From SIG440 sp045647905 (lineage in GTDB: Bacteria; Bacillota; Clostridia; Monoglobales; Monoglobaceae): 17,040 nt of DNA. The DNA lies in assembly GCA_045647905.1 (NCBI GenBank), contig JAZRMZ010000038.1, forward strand, positions 1 to 17,040. Direction: 5' to 3'. This document shows, in pieces, positions 6,052 to 12,511 of this stretch. Every line of letters starts with the position of its first letter. The stretch's first letter is position 1. Under the pieces are notes generated by a model. That model was not told where the DNA came from. It was given only the letters and a program-made list of their open reading frames with translations, and ran no database searches. Both the position numbers and the translations under genes were made by a program.

Positions 6052-6112
6052 ATTTATAGAAAGTTAAAGATAAAAAATTTCAAAAAATATGATGAAAGGA
6101 GCGTGTACCCCA

Positions 6113-6349
6113 TTGTATAGATATTAGAGTTTAGTTGACAAATACAACGAAATGGAACATTTGCCGAATGACCTACAAACTCGCTATAATTATCAAACAG
6201 AAAAAATCAGAAAAGAAATGTACGAAAGAATAGAGCGGGAGAATTTCAAAAAAGAAATCATCAACGAAATAATGTCAAAGATTGATGTTTTACTTGAAAC
6301 AAAGGCAATAGATAAATTAAATGATATGATAAACAAATTAGGAAAATGA
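6113..6349 (+). CDS. Small helical protein, in-frame TAG at codon 5
   Basis: Under the standard code only the 65 residues from ATG 6152 are open, but that ATG has no ribosome site. A good AAAGGAG (6095-6101) lies upstream; from the TTG at 6113 the frame reads through one TAG (6125-6127) straight into SLVDKYNEMEHLPNDLQ. Reading TAG as Gln gives 78 residues. The product is strongly helical and charged (YNYQTEKIRKEMYERIERE, then ENFKKEIINEIMSKIDVLLE), probably a coiled coil, with no recognised domain. An alternative start at ATG 6092 would put the ribosome site inside the gene. It ends with TGA, next to the AAAGGAG of the following gene. If TAG is a true stop, this is a broken gene. Confidence 0.55.
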
Positions 6350-6363
6350 AAGGAGCATTTAAA

Positions 6364-6954
6364 ATGCCAAATGTTATTACATATCCAAATTAGAGGGTAA
6401 TTCATATAAACCGAGAGGCGGCAAAATCAAATTTTCTCGGTATTAAAAACGAAAATTGGCAAGCCGCTGCCCGTGATTTAGGAGCACACGCCTTAATGCT
6501 TTATTTATATCTTGCCTCAAATGCAGACGGATATAATCTTGCATTATCGCCTACCGCCATACGACAGGCAACAGGAATGCCCCGCTCCACATATCAAGAC
6601 CAATTTATTAAGTTAATTGATAAAGGTTATCTTGTTCAAGGGAGCGGAAACGTCTATAATTTTTTTGAAACACCACAGACGAGCCACGGGAACATTCAAG
6701 CATCTATCATAACTCAAACGCCGAATGACGTATTGAATTTTGAAGAATGTACGCCTGACGTGTCCTGTGTTGACCGAGCCGCTCCAAATGTACCGACAGA
6801 GGATAGAGAAATAAATAATAACGAAATTCAAATAAATAATAATGGGATAAATAATAGTGTATTAAACGGAGCGGAAAACATCTATATTCCAAAAGAGAAG
6901 ATAATAAAAATCCCTGTACCAAAAGCAGAAAGAAAAAAGGAGTTTATATTCTAA
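6364..6954 (+). CDS. Winged-helix replication-type protein, in-frame TAG at codon 10
   Basis: AAAGGAG (6349-6355) is correctly spaced from ATG 6364. The frame reads MPNVITYPN, one TAG (6391-6393), then RVIHINREAAKSNFLGI and stays open to TAA 6952: 196 residues if TAG is decoded. Residues about 20-100 (ENWQAAARDLGAHALMLYLYLASNADGYNLALSPTAIRQATGM, then STYQDQFIKLIDKGYL) form a winged helix typical of replication-initiation or replisome-organiser proteins of mobile elements. An Asn-rich linker (about 150-170) and a basic tail follow. Without recoding, only a fragment from ATG 6496, which lacks a ribosome site and the N-terminus, could be made. The stop overlaps the next start (TAATG). It is the best candidate for an element replication protein. 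Confidence 0.65.
6809..6857 (+). repeat. Three iteron-like repeats inside the replication-type gene
   Basis: AATAAATAATAA occurs at 6810 and 6831, and GATAAATAATAG at 6846. The AT-only repeats encode the INNN linker of the winged-helix protein. Phage and plasmid initiators often carry their origin as repeats inside their own linker, so this could be the element's origin. Confidence 0.4.
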
Positions 6955-7370
6955 TGCCAAACTATGAAACAAATATGTATAACTTTCTGAAACGTAAATG
7001 TCTTGCGGATAAATACGAAAAAGCGGGTATTTACTGCATTAAAATAGACAACAATATTGTTTATATCGGTAAGAGCCATAATATGTTAAAACGTGTTGCA
7101 TAGCATTATGTAGGTATTAAAAGCCAATCAGAGTTGAAATATCGAATATTAGCCGAGGCACAACGCAAAGGGCATACAATAAACTTTGACGTTTTATATT
7201 ATGCAACAGGTCACGGCTACAATGCCGTAAAAGACGAAATCGGCACAAAAGAGGGTGAGTATATCAGGCAATACAAACCCGCCTTAAACACGCAGATTCC
7301 AAAAGAAACAGACTACCGTACATTTGACGTGTGCCGTGTGTAGACAAAAGAAATATTGAATAACTTATAA
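6954..7370 (+). CDS. GIY-YIG nuclease-domain protein, in-frame TAG at codon 50
   Basis: Translation is coupled to the preceding gene by TAATG, with AAAAAAGGAG upstream. Residues 26-45 give GIYCIKIDNNIVYIGKSHNM, the GIY-YIG core whose two Tyr and following Arg (LKR) act in phosphodiester cleavage. The chain then meets one TAG (7101-7103) exactly where the family continues R-x-x-x-H: LKRVA, TAG, HYVGIKSQSELKYRI. It goes on with an acidic GTKEGEYIRQYKPALN segment carrying the metal-binding Glu, as in UvrC-type and homing nucleases. A second TAG at 7341 would be the standard-code end (129 residues); if decoded, the frame ends at TAA 7368 (138 residues), three bases before the hairpin terminator. 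If TAG is not decoded, only 49 residues are made and the nuclease is inactive. Confidence 0.65.
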
Positions 7371-7373
7371 CAG

Positions 7374-7405
7374 GAGCGGGAGAGCAATTTTCTCCCGCTC
7401 ATTTT
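7374..7405 (+). terminator. Terminator of the rightward operon
   Basis: An exact 10-bp stem GAGCGGGAGA/TCTCCCGCTC with a 7-nt loop is followed by ATTTT. It lies between convergent genes, so it may also limit transcription arriving from the integrase side. Confidence 0.75.
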
Positions 7406-7420
7406 CGTCATATTTCGTTA

Positions 7421-8359
7421 TTACCGTGATTTCTGAATTTTTATTCTTATGCTATTGGATTTCATTTGTGCAAGTGGCGAAAATCTGTCATAGTTCTTTG
7501 CAATATCCGCGTCAAATATAGCACAATAATGCTTTGTCATATCAAGTGTAGAATGTCCCAAAAGCCGCTGTAACGTGAAAGCATTGCCGCCACAATCAAC
7601 CAAGTATTTACGTGCAAAGGTATGACGAAATGCGTGTATGCTTGTTTTTTCTATTCCTCGTCTGTTGTTGTAACGTGCTATACTGCTCCGCAAACCGTGT
7701 TCCTTTAACTGTTCACCGTTTTCTGTTGGAAAAAGAAAATCATCATCTCCGCCGCCGCGAATACGCATATATTCTTTTAGTATGCCGCATAATTCTGTAC
7801 AAAGCGGAATGACCTGTGCTTTCTTGCTTTTGGTATGTCTTAAATAAATTACAAGGTTTTCCAAGTCAACATCTTTATTTTTTATATTCCTGACCGTTGC
7901 GGCACGTGTACCGTTGTTTACAAGTAAATTGATAATTACCCAAGTACGATACTCGGCAAAGGCACACGTCCGCATATTTGGTTTTTTCAAAAGCCGCTCC
8001 AATTCTTTGTCTGTATATGTTTCTTTGATTGTTTCCTCACTTTTATATCTCGGCATATTTACTTGCGTTATTTCCTCGTCATTACACCAAGAAAGAAAAG
8101 TTTTCAATACTCTTACATAACTGCTTATAGAATTTGCCGCAAGACCTGAATCACGCATACTTGCGACCATACTTTCCAAATCCGCTCTTGTCAAATCGTC
8201 TATTGGAACATTAACGTCCAAGTGGTTTTGCATTGACTTAAAATGTGATTGATAAGAAGAAACTGTTTTGTCGCTTAAACCTTTTGCTTTTCTTGTCATT
8301 ATAAAACTGTCAAAAATTTCTGCTACTGTTTCACTTGTTTTCATTTGGATTTTTCTCAT
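7421..8359 (-). CDS. XerC/D-like tyrosine integrase of the element
   Basis: A 312-residue recombinase expected to catalyse insertion and excision at tRNA-Lys. The SAM-like core-binding domain is at about 8-95; there is no separate arm-binding domain, as in XerC/D. The catalytic domain has Arg152 (NNGTRAAT), Lys in HTKSKK (about 177-180), His242 and Arg245 (HAFRH), His269 (LGHST) and Tyr278 (KHYC). The gene runs away from the tRNA and starts 107 bp from the att core, the usual arrangement. AGGAG lies 8-10 bases before the ATG but is partly inside a hairpin (8371-8402). I see no convincing promoter of its own, so read-through from the tRNA-Lys promoter past the 8434-8464 terminator is a possible source of expression. 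There is no internal TAG; the stop is TAA. Confidence 0.93.
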   Translation of the reverse strand: MRKIQMKTSETVAEIFDSFIMTRKAKGLSDKTVSSYQSHFKSMQNHLDVNVPIDDLTRADLESMVASMRDSGLAANSISSYVRVLKTFLSWCNDEEITQVNMPRYKSEETIKETYTDKELERLLKKPNMRTCAFAEYRTWVIINLLVNNGTRAATVRNIKNKDVDLENLVIYLRHTKSKKAQVIPLCTELCGILKEYMRIRGGGDDDFLFPTENGEQLKEHGLRSSIARYNNRRGIEKTSIHAFRHTFARKYLVDCGGNAFTLQRLLGHSTLDMTKHYCAIFDADIAKNYDRFSPLAQMKSNSIRIKIQKSR

Positions 8360-8368
8360 TTTTCTGCA

Positions 8369-8402
8369 CTCCTGATTTTATATTTTTTTGTTAAAAATCA
8401 GG
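8369..8402 (-). promoter_or_regulatory. Leader hairpin covering the integrase ribosome site
   Basis: CCTGATTTT (8371-8379) pairs with AAAATCAGG (8394-8402). In the message the 3' arm contains most of the AGGAG Shine-Dalgarno of the integrase gene, so folding would reduce translation. Confidence 0.45.
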
Positions 8403-8427
8403 TGTTCTGCCGACAAGAAGAAAACAA

Positions 8428-8464
8428 AAGAAAAAACCGATGAAATCATTGATTTCATCGGTTT
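8428..8464 (-). terminator. Element-supplied terminator for tRNA-Lys
   Basis: An exact 15-bp inverted repeat (8434-8448 and 8450-8464) lies immediately behind the tRNA 3' end. On the minus strand it is followed by TTTTTTCTTTTG. It lies inside the element, so after integration the tRNA uses a terminator brought in by the element, while the older one now lies at 3595-3628. Confidence 0.85.
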
Positions 8465-8465
8465 C

Positions 8466-8511
8466 TGGTACACCTTCAGGGACTCGAACCCTGGACACCC
8501 TGATTAAGAGT
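8466..8511 (-). repeat. att site within intact tRNA-Lys
   Basis: This is the second copy of the exact 46-bp direct repeat. It runs from tRNA position 31 through the anticodon to the encoded CCA, so integration regenerates a complete tRNA. Confidence 0.93.
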
Positions 8512-8541
8512 CAGGTGCTCTACCAGCTGAGCTAAAGGTGC
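8466..8541 (-). tRNA. tRNA-Lys (anticodon CTT)
   Basis: The 76-nt minus-strand sequence folds as a full cloverleaf. The acceptor GCACCTT pairs with AAGGTGT (one G-T pair). The D stem is GCTC/GAGC and the anticodon stem CCTGA/TCAGG with loop CTCTTAA. The T stem is CAGGG/CCCTG with loop TTCGAGT. The CCA end is encoded. Anticodon CTT reads AAG (Lys). Its 3' portion is the attachment site of the element. Confidence 0.97.
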
Positions 8542-8573
8542 ATTTTTTTGTCCGTTGCCGTTGCAACTATTAG

Positions 8574-8602
8574 AGTATACAACAAATGTTTGAATTTGTC
8601 AA
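8574..8602 (-). promoter_or_regulatory. Promoter of tRNA-Lys
   Basis: On the minus strand TTGACA (8602-8597), a 17-bp spacer and TATACT (8579-8574) lie about 33 bp before the mature tRNA 5' end. Confidence 0.88.
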
Positions 8603-8614
8603 TACTTTTTTTAA

Positions 8615-8677
8615 AATTTTTTTAAAAAATTTTTTGAGGTGATATTTTTGGCCTTTATGGAGCACAAATATCACCTC
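8615..8677 (-). terminator. Terminator of the aldose-epimerase gene
   Basis: GAGGTGATATTT (8636-8647) and AAATATCACCTC (8666-8677) form an exact 12-bp stem. On the minus strand it is followed by runs of A and T (8635-8615). It begins 7 bp after the epimerase stop codon, which shows that the TAG there is a real stop. Confidence 0.8.
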
Positions 8678-8683
8678 GCGATT

Positions 8684-9535
8684 CTATTCAACAATTGTTA
8701 TTGTGTGTTCTGCCAGATATGTTTTTCCTGCTTCAAGTGAAAGAATACCTTCTTTTTGGGTTATGTCATAACTTGAACCGACTATGTCTTGAACGCCTGC
8801 CCATGGTTCGAGGCAGATGTAAGGAGCATTGGGCTTGTGCCAGAGAAGGAAATAGGGGGCATAGTCAAAATCAATCTTTACGGCTTTTCCTGTTTTTCTG
8901 TTTCGGAGCATTGCCGAGCGTGATTTTAAATCCTTGAAAACAAGTGCATCAACGGTGAAATACTTGTCATAAAGGGGAAGAATGTTTGTGTCTTTTATGA
9001 TGGGAAGCTGTTGGTCGGAAAGAAGGTTGCCGTAAAGAACATAAGCGTTCAGGGTTTCATTTTGCGGAAAAACAACGTCATAATCTTCAATTCCTTCGGG
9101 AGTGTAGTAGCCCTCGTGTGAGCCGATTGAAAAATACATTGTTTTGTCGGATTTGTTGTCAACCTTGTATTCAATTCTGACAGAGTTGCCGTCAAGAGTA
9201 TAAATGAGTCTTAACTCATAATCAAAGGGGAAGTGTTCCTTTGTTTCGTTGTTTGATTTATGAAGAAAAACAGCCGTTGTGTCGGTTGCAGATTCAACTT
9301 CAAATAAAGTGTTTTTCGCATAGCCGTGCTTTGGTAGGGTATATTCTGTTCCGTCAAAAATATATTTACCGTCCTTGAGCCCGCCACAAATGGGGAACAT
9401 AAGAGGACAGGAGCTTGCCCAGACATCGGGATTGCTGTTCCAGAGATATTCTCTGCCGTTTGCTGAAAGGCTTTTCATTTCAGCTCCAAGTTCATTGATT
9501 TGGAGGGTAATGCTTTTATTTTTTAATGTTATCAT
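8684..9535 (-). CDS. Aldose 1-epimerase-like protein (LacX type)
   Basis: The 283-residue protein matches the galactose-mutarotase fold in the LacX-like subgroup. It opens with ITLKNKSITLQINELGAEM, has PLMFPICGGLKDG (about 45-57), the LPKHGYAKN segment that supplies a catalytic-site His, GSHEGYY in mid-chain, and CLEPWAG near 240, where the conserved Glu is expected to be the general base. Mutarotases interconvert alpha and beta anomers of aldoses; members of this subgroup are often of unknown sugar preference. GAGGTG precedes the ATG, and a promoter is visible at 9568-9596. The gene is monocistronic, ending in TAG at a strong terminator. The adjacent genes give no hint of the sugar pathway. 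Confidence 0.9.
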   Translation of the reverse strand: MITLKNKSITLQINELGAEMKSLSANGREYLWNSNPDVWASSCPLMFPICGGLKDGKYIFDGTEYTLPKHGYAKNTLFEVESATDTTAVFLHKSNNETKEHFPFDYELRLIYTLDGNSVRIEYKVDNKSDKTMYFSIGSHEGYYTPEGIEDYDVVFPQNETLNAYVLYGNLLSDQQLPIIKDTNILPLYDKYFTVDALVFKDLKSRSAMLRNRKTGKAVKIDFDYAPYFLLWHKPNAPYICLEPWAGVQDIVGSSYDITQKEGILSLEAGKTYLAEHTITIVE

Positions 9536-9567
9536 TGAAATTCACCTCGGATTAATTTGGTAAATTT

Positions 9568-9596
9568 AGTATAGCAAACAAAGGACGAAAAGTAAA
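9568..9596 (-). promoter_or_regulatory. Promoter of the aldose-epimerase gene
   Basis: On the minus strand TTTACT (9596-9591), a 17-bp spacer and TATACT (9573-9568), 33 bp before the start codon. It is divergent from the promoter at 9615-9643. Confidence 0.7.
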
Positions 9597-9614
9597 TAGA
9601 ATTTTGAAAATGTA

Positions 9615-9643
9615 TTGCCAAATTGGTTTGTATGTGTTAAGAT
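9615..9643 (+). promoter_or_regulatory. Promoter of the four-gene membrane/ZIP operon
   Basis: TTGCCA (9615-9620), a 17-bp spacer and TAAGAT (9638-9643), followed by AGGAGG and ATG 9670. Its -35 is about 20 bp from the divergent -35 for the epimerase. Confidence 0.6.
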
Positions 9644-9669
9644 AAAATCATACAAAAGGAGGTTGTTTT

Positions 9670-10320
9670 ATGAATAATACGGTTGTGCAACCAATTGAAA
9701 TTCCGTCTCCATACGGAATGGGAGTGGAGGTTCCCGATTGGATGCCGATTCTGGGCGTGGTGATTGTTCTTTTATATTTGTTGATCCTTGCTGTTGGGAT
9801 TGTGGATTATGTTTTGTCTTCAATTGGTATTCACGGTCTTGGAAAAAGAAGAGGAGTTTCGTATCCTTGGCTTGCCTGGATTCCCGTGGCTCGTAGTCGT
9901 GCATTGGGTGCCATTGCCGATGAATATGACGGTCAAAGGGGCTTGAAAAAAAGATGGGGAATAACCTTGCTTACTCTGTCGATAATATGCACCGCGGGTT
10001 TTGTGATTGCGTATTCTTTCTTTGTGATAATGATGATTTCACTTGCGGGTTCGGTAACGGGTGAAGAAGAAACAATAGCTTTGGTTCTGTTGATGTATAT
10101 ACCTTTGTTGGTTATTGGGGTTATCGGTATTGTTCAGACAATTTGTTCTTCAATCTGCGTGTACAAAATCTTTGAATCAACGGTTCCGGAAAAATCGCTG
10201 CTGTATTTGATATTGTACTTGATTGTGCCCCTTGCGGGAAGCATTTGTTTGTTCAGTTGCAGAACAAAGGGTTATCCTTTTGTTCAGGAAAGCCCGCCTG
10301 TTTATCAAAATATTGAATAA
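9670..10320 (+). CDS. Multi-pass membrane protein, unknown function
   Basis: I recognise no named family. The 216-residue protein has hydrophobic segments at about 26-52, 98-125, 137-165 and 172-190. Between the first two is a conserved-looking cytosolic loop, GLGKRRGVSYPWLAWIPVAR followed by ALGAIADEYDG, which is rich in aromatic and basic residues near the membrane. The C-terminal tail is Pro-rich and polar (CRTKGYPFVQESPPVYQN). Similar loop-plus-helix proteins are common and uncharacterised in Clostridia. AGGAGG precedes the ATG at 9670. It is the first of four same-strand genes spaced 25-37 bp apart and ending at the terminator at 12461, so it is probably co-expressed with the ZIP transporter. 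Confidence 0.82.
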   Translation: MNNTVVQPIEIPSPYGMGVEVPDWMPILGVVIVLLYLLILAVGIVDYVLSSIGIHGLGKRRGVSYPWLAWIPVARSRALGAIADEYDGQRGLKKRWGITLLTLSIICTAGFVIAYSFFVIMMISLAGSVTGEEETIALVLLMYIPLLVIGVIGIVQTICSSICVYKIFESTVPEKSLLYLILYLIVPLAGSICLFSCRTKGYPFVQESPPVYQNIE

Positions 10321-10350
10321 TTAGTCTGATATTGACAAGGAGGATGTGCG

Positions 10351-11103
10351 ATGAAGATGGTTTTAATCACTGCTCTTGGCGTTGGTGGTGCTACAATAAT
10401 CGGGTCTGTAATCGGCTTTTTGTTCAAAAGAATGTCGCACAGGTTTTCTGACATAATTTTGTCATTTGCGGCAGGTGTTATGCTTGCGGCGGCGATTTTT
10501 GGCTTGGTTGTTCCGTCATTGGAATATGGCGGAAAATATGGCATTGTCATAACAGTTGCGGGTATTTTTGCAGGGGCGGTTTGCTTGAATCTGATTGACA
10601 AGCTTGTGCCTCATCTGCACAAAATTCTTGGAGGAGATGAAGAACAGCACAGCAATGCAGATTTGAGCAAGGTTCTTCTTTTTGTTATGGCAATTGCAAT
10701 TCATAATCTGCCCGAAGGTATTGCGGCAGGGGTCGGATTCGGTTCGGGAAATACATCCAGAGCCCTTATGATTGCAGGAGGAATTGCTTTGCAGAATATT
10801 CCCGAAGGTATGGTGATAATTTCGCCCATGCTGGCGGCAGGTGTTTCACCAAAGAAAACTTTTGTTTGTGCAATGATAACGGGGCTTGTTGAGGTTGTGG
10901 GTACGCTTATCGGTTTTTTTGCAGTGAATGTTGCGTCCTTTATCCTGCCCTTTGCTCTTGCTTTTGCAGGGGGAACAATGATTTATGTTGTAAGTGACGA
11001 AATGATTCCAGAAACCCATGCCCACGGCGGTGAACGCAGTGCAACCTATGCACTTTTAGTGGGATTTTGCGTTATGCTTGTTTCGGATGTCCTGCTTGGA
11101 TAA
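10351..11103 (+). CDS. ZIP-family metal transporter (ZupT-like)
   Basis: The product is a 250-residue inner-membrane protein with about eight predicted helices. It carries both family signatures: HNLPEGIAAGVGFG in helix IV (His118, Asn119, Glu122) and QNIPEGM in helix V (Asn149, Glu152), which together form the binuclear metal site. A short His/acid-rich loop before helix IV (HLHKILGGDEEQHSNAD) is typical and could act in metal selection. ZIP proteins move zinc, iron or related divalent ions into the cytosol. AGGAGG lies 7 bases before the ATG. The gene follows the membrane protein by 30 bp and is followed 25 bp later by the HAD phosphatase. No metal-responsive operator is apparent. Confidence 0.93.
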   Translation: MKMVLITALGVGGATIIGSVIGFLFKRMSHRFSDIILSFAAGVMLAAAIFGLVVPSLEYGGKYGIVITVAGIFAGAVCLNLIDKLVPHLHKILGGDEEQHSNADLSKVLLFVMAIAIHNLPEGIAAGVGFGSGNTSRALMIAGGIALQNIPEGMVIISPMLAAGVSPKKTFVCAMITGLVEVVGTLIGFFAVNVASFILPFALAFAGGTMIYVVSDEMIPETHAHGGERSATYALLVGFCVMLVSDVLLG

Positions 11104-11128
11104 AATTTTTACAGAAGGAGAAAGTTAA

Positions 11129-11905
11129 ATGAAAGAAATTAAGGAGAAAATTGGGTTTATATGTGATATGGACGGTGTTATATATCACGGAAATAAAATA
11201 CTTGACGGCGTTGCGGAGTTTGTGAACTGGATGCTGAACAACAACAAACGTTTTGTTTTTCTTACAAACAGTCCCGAACGTACTCCCCATGAGTTGAGCA
11301 TGAAGCTTGAAAGAATGGGACTTTCGGTTCCTGCAAAGAATTTCTATACCAGTGCAATGGCAACGGCTGAGTTCCTGCACAGTCAGAATCCGGGTTGTAC
11401 GGCTTATGTTATCGGCGAGGCAGCTCTCACAAAAGCACTTTATGACAAAAAGATTTATATGAATGATGTTGACCCCGATTATGTTGTTGTGGGTGAAACG
11501 CGTACATACAGCTTTGAAAAGATTGAAAAAGCAATTGAGCTTGTGAATAGGGGTGCAAAGCTTATCGGTGCAAACCCCGACATCACAGGCCCCACAGAAA
11601 AGGGTGTTATGCCTGCAACGGGTTCACTTATTGCGCCCATTGAGATTGCAACGGGCAAAAAGGCGTATTTTGTTGGAAAACCAAATCCCATTATGATCCG
11701 TCACGGACTTAATCTGCTTGAGTGTCATAGTACGGAAATTGCCTTTATCGGTGACCGTATGGATACGGATATTATTGCGGGAATTGAATCAAATGTGGAT
11801 ACGGTTCTTGTTTTAAGCGGTGTGACAGCAAAAGAAGATATAGATAAGTTCCCTTACCGACCCAAGTTTATTCTCAATGGGGTTGGGGATATTGTTAAAG
11901 ACTGA
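11129..11905 (+). CDS. HAD-IIA phosphatase (NagD/AraL-like)
   Basis: A 258-residue HAD-superfamily hydrolase of subfamily IIA. Motif I is CDMDGVIYHG with nucleophile Asp13 and acid/base Asp15. Motif II is FLTNSPER near residue 46. The C2-type cap lies between about 70 and 175. Motif III lies at GKKAYFVGKPNP, and motif IV is GDRMDTDI (Asp209, Asp214), the Mg2+ site. NagD-type enzymes remove phosphate from nucleotides and sugar phosphates, often as housekeeping phosphatases; the substrate is not decided by sequence. AGAAGGAG precedes the ATG. It is the third gene of the ZIP operon. Confidence 0.93.
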   Translation: MKEIKEKIGFICDMDGVIYHGNKILDGVAEFVNWMLNNNKRFVFLTNSPERTPHELSMKLERMGLSVPAKNFYTSAMATAEFLHSQNPGCTAYVIGEAALTKALYDKKIYMNDVDPDYVVVGETRTYSFEKIEKAIELVNRGAKLIGANPDITGPTEKGVMPATGSLIAPIEIATGKKAYFVGKPNPIMIRHGLNLLECHSTEIAFIGDRMDTDIIAGIESNVDTVLVLSGVTAKEDIDKFPYRPKFILNGVGDIVKD

Positions 11906-11941
11906 GAGATAACAAAATATATATAATTTTGAGGTGAGATA

Positions 11942-12454
11942 ATGGAGCTTTTGGTGACAGGAGTTGTTACAGGGGTTTTTGTTTTGAGTCTTATTTTTGC
12001 GTTGTTTTTGAATATCCGCACGATGAAAAACGGTCAGGAGAGGTCGACTTTATTGAGGCTTGGAACATTGACAGTTGTGTGTTTTGCGGTTTCCTGTACA
12101 TATTATTTGTATTGGCTGATTAACGGCGATGTTGTCAGACAGATGCTTGCGCCGGTTTTTGCGGTTCAGGCAGTTGTGTTGCTTTTGATTAGTTTTATTT
12201 CGGCAAAGAGGGCACACAAATCTTTGAATCTTCCCGGTGCAATTCGGTTGAGTCTTTTGACCTTTGCTTTTATGCATCTGGTTTTGCCTGCGGCGGTGAA
12301 GAATGATGCGAAGCTGTATGTGCTGGGGAAATTGCTTGCAGATGATGTTGTTGCTGTGATTTGTGCAATGATTGCTGCATTTCTTTTTGTTGTTAATCTG
12401 ATTATGATTATAGTTCAGTTGATTATGTTATTCAGAGCAAGAAAAAATCAATAA
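11942..12454 (+). CDS. Small multi-pass membrane protein, unknown
   Basis: The family is not recognised. The 170 residues are mostly hydrophobic, with likely membrane helices at about 4-25, 42-62, 70-90, 103-119 and 137-163. Short basic loops (RTMKNGQER, SAKRAHKS) and the RARKNQ tail suggest cytosolic ends. There is no Cys pair, catalytic motif or transporter signature. GAGGTGAG precedes ATG 11942. It is the last gene of the operon; the stop codon lies 6 bp before the terminator hairpin. Confidence 0.78.
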   Translation: MELLVTGVVTGVFVLSLIFALFLNIRTMKNGQERSTLLRLGTLTVVCFAVSCTYYLYWLINGDVVRQMLAPVFAVQAVVLLLISFISAKRAHKSLNLPGAIRLSLLTFAFMHLVLPAAVKNDAKLYVLGKLLADDVVAVICAMIAAFLFVVNLIMIIVQLIMLFRARKNQ

Positions 12455-12460
12455 AATAAA

Positions 12461-12498
12461 AAAATCTGTCCCGTCTTTCACGATGGGGCAGATTTTTT
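12461..12498 (+). terminator. Terminator of the ZIP operon
   Basis: AAAATCTGTCCC and GGGGCAGATTTT pair with one G-T wobble around a 12-nt loop and run into TTTTTTG. The mirrored A-run upstream would also allow function leftward. Confidence 0.85.
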
Positions 12499-12511
12499 GT
12501 CTGTAACTCAT

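Larger units (their letters stand above)
3634..8511. mobile_element. 4.8-kb integrative element in tRNA-Lys(CTT)
   Basis: Exact 46-bp direct repeats bound the region, and the distance between repeat starts gives a circular form of 4832 bp. An integrase gene lies at the right end, 107 bp from the intact tRNA. Two divergent transcription units sit inside: leftward (77-aa protein, HTH protein, PH-SHOCT, serine recombinase) and rightward (three genes each with one in-frame TAG). There is no relaxase, coupling protein, capsid or terminase gene, and nothing I recognise as resistance or toxin cargo. It is therefore either a small satellite-like or mobilisable element that borrows transfer or packaging functions, or a plasmid-like integrating element. 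Flanking genes on both sides look chromosomal. Confidence 0.88.

Noticed and set aside
6496..6954. Winged-helix gene starting at ATG 6496
   Set aside because: There is no ribosome site before it, and 35 conserved-looking residues lie upstream after the TAG, with a good site and ATG at 6364.
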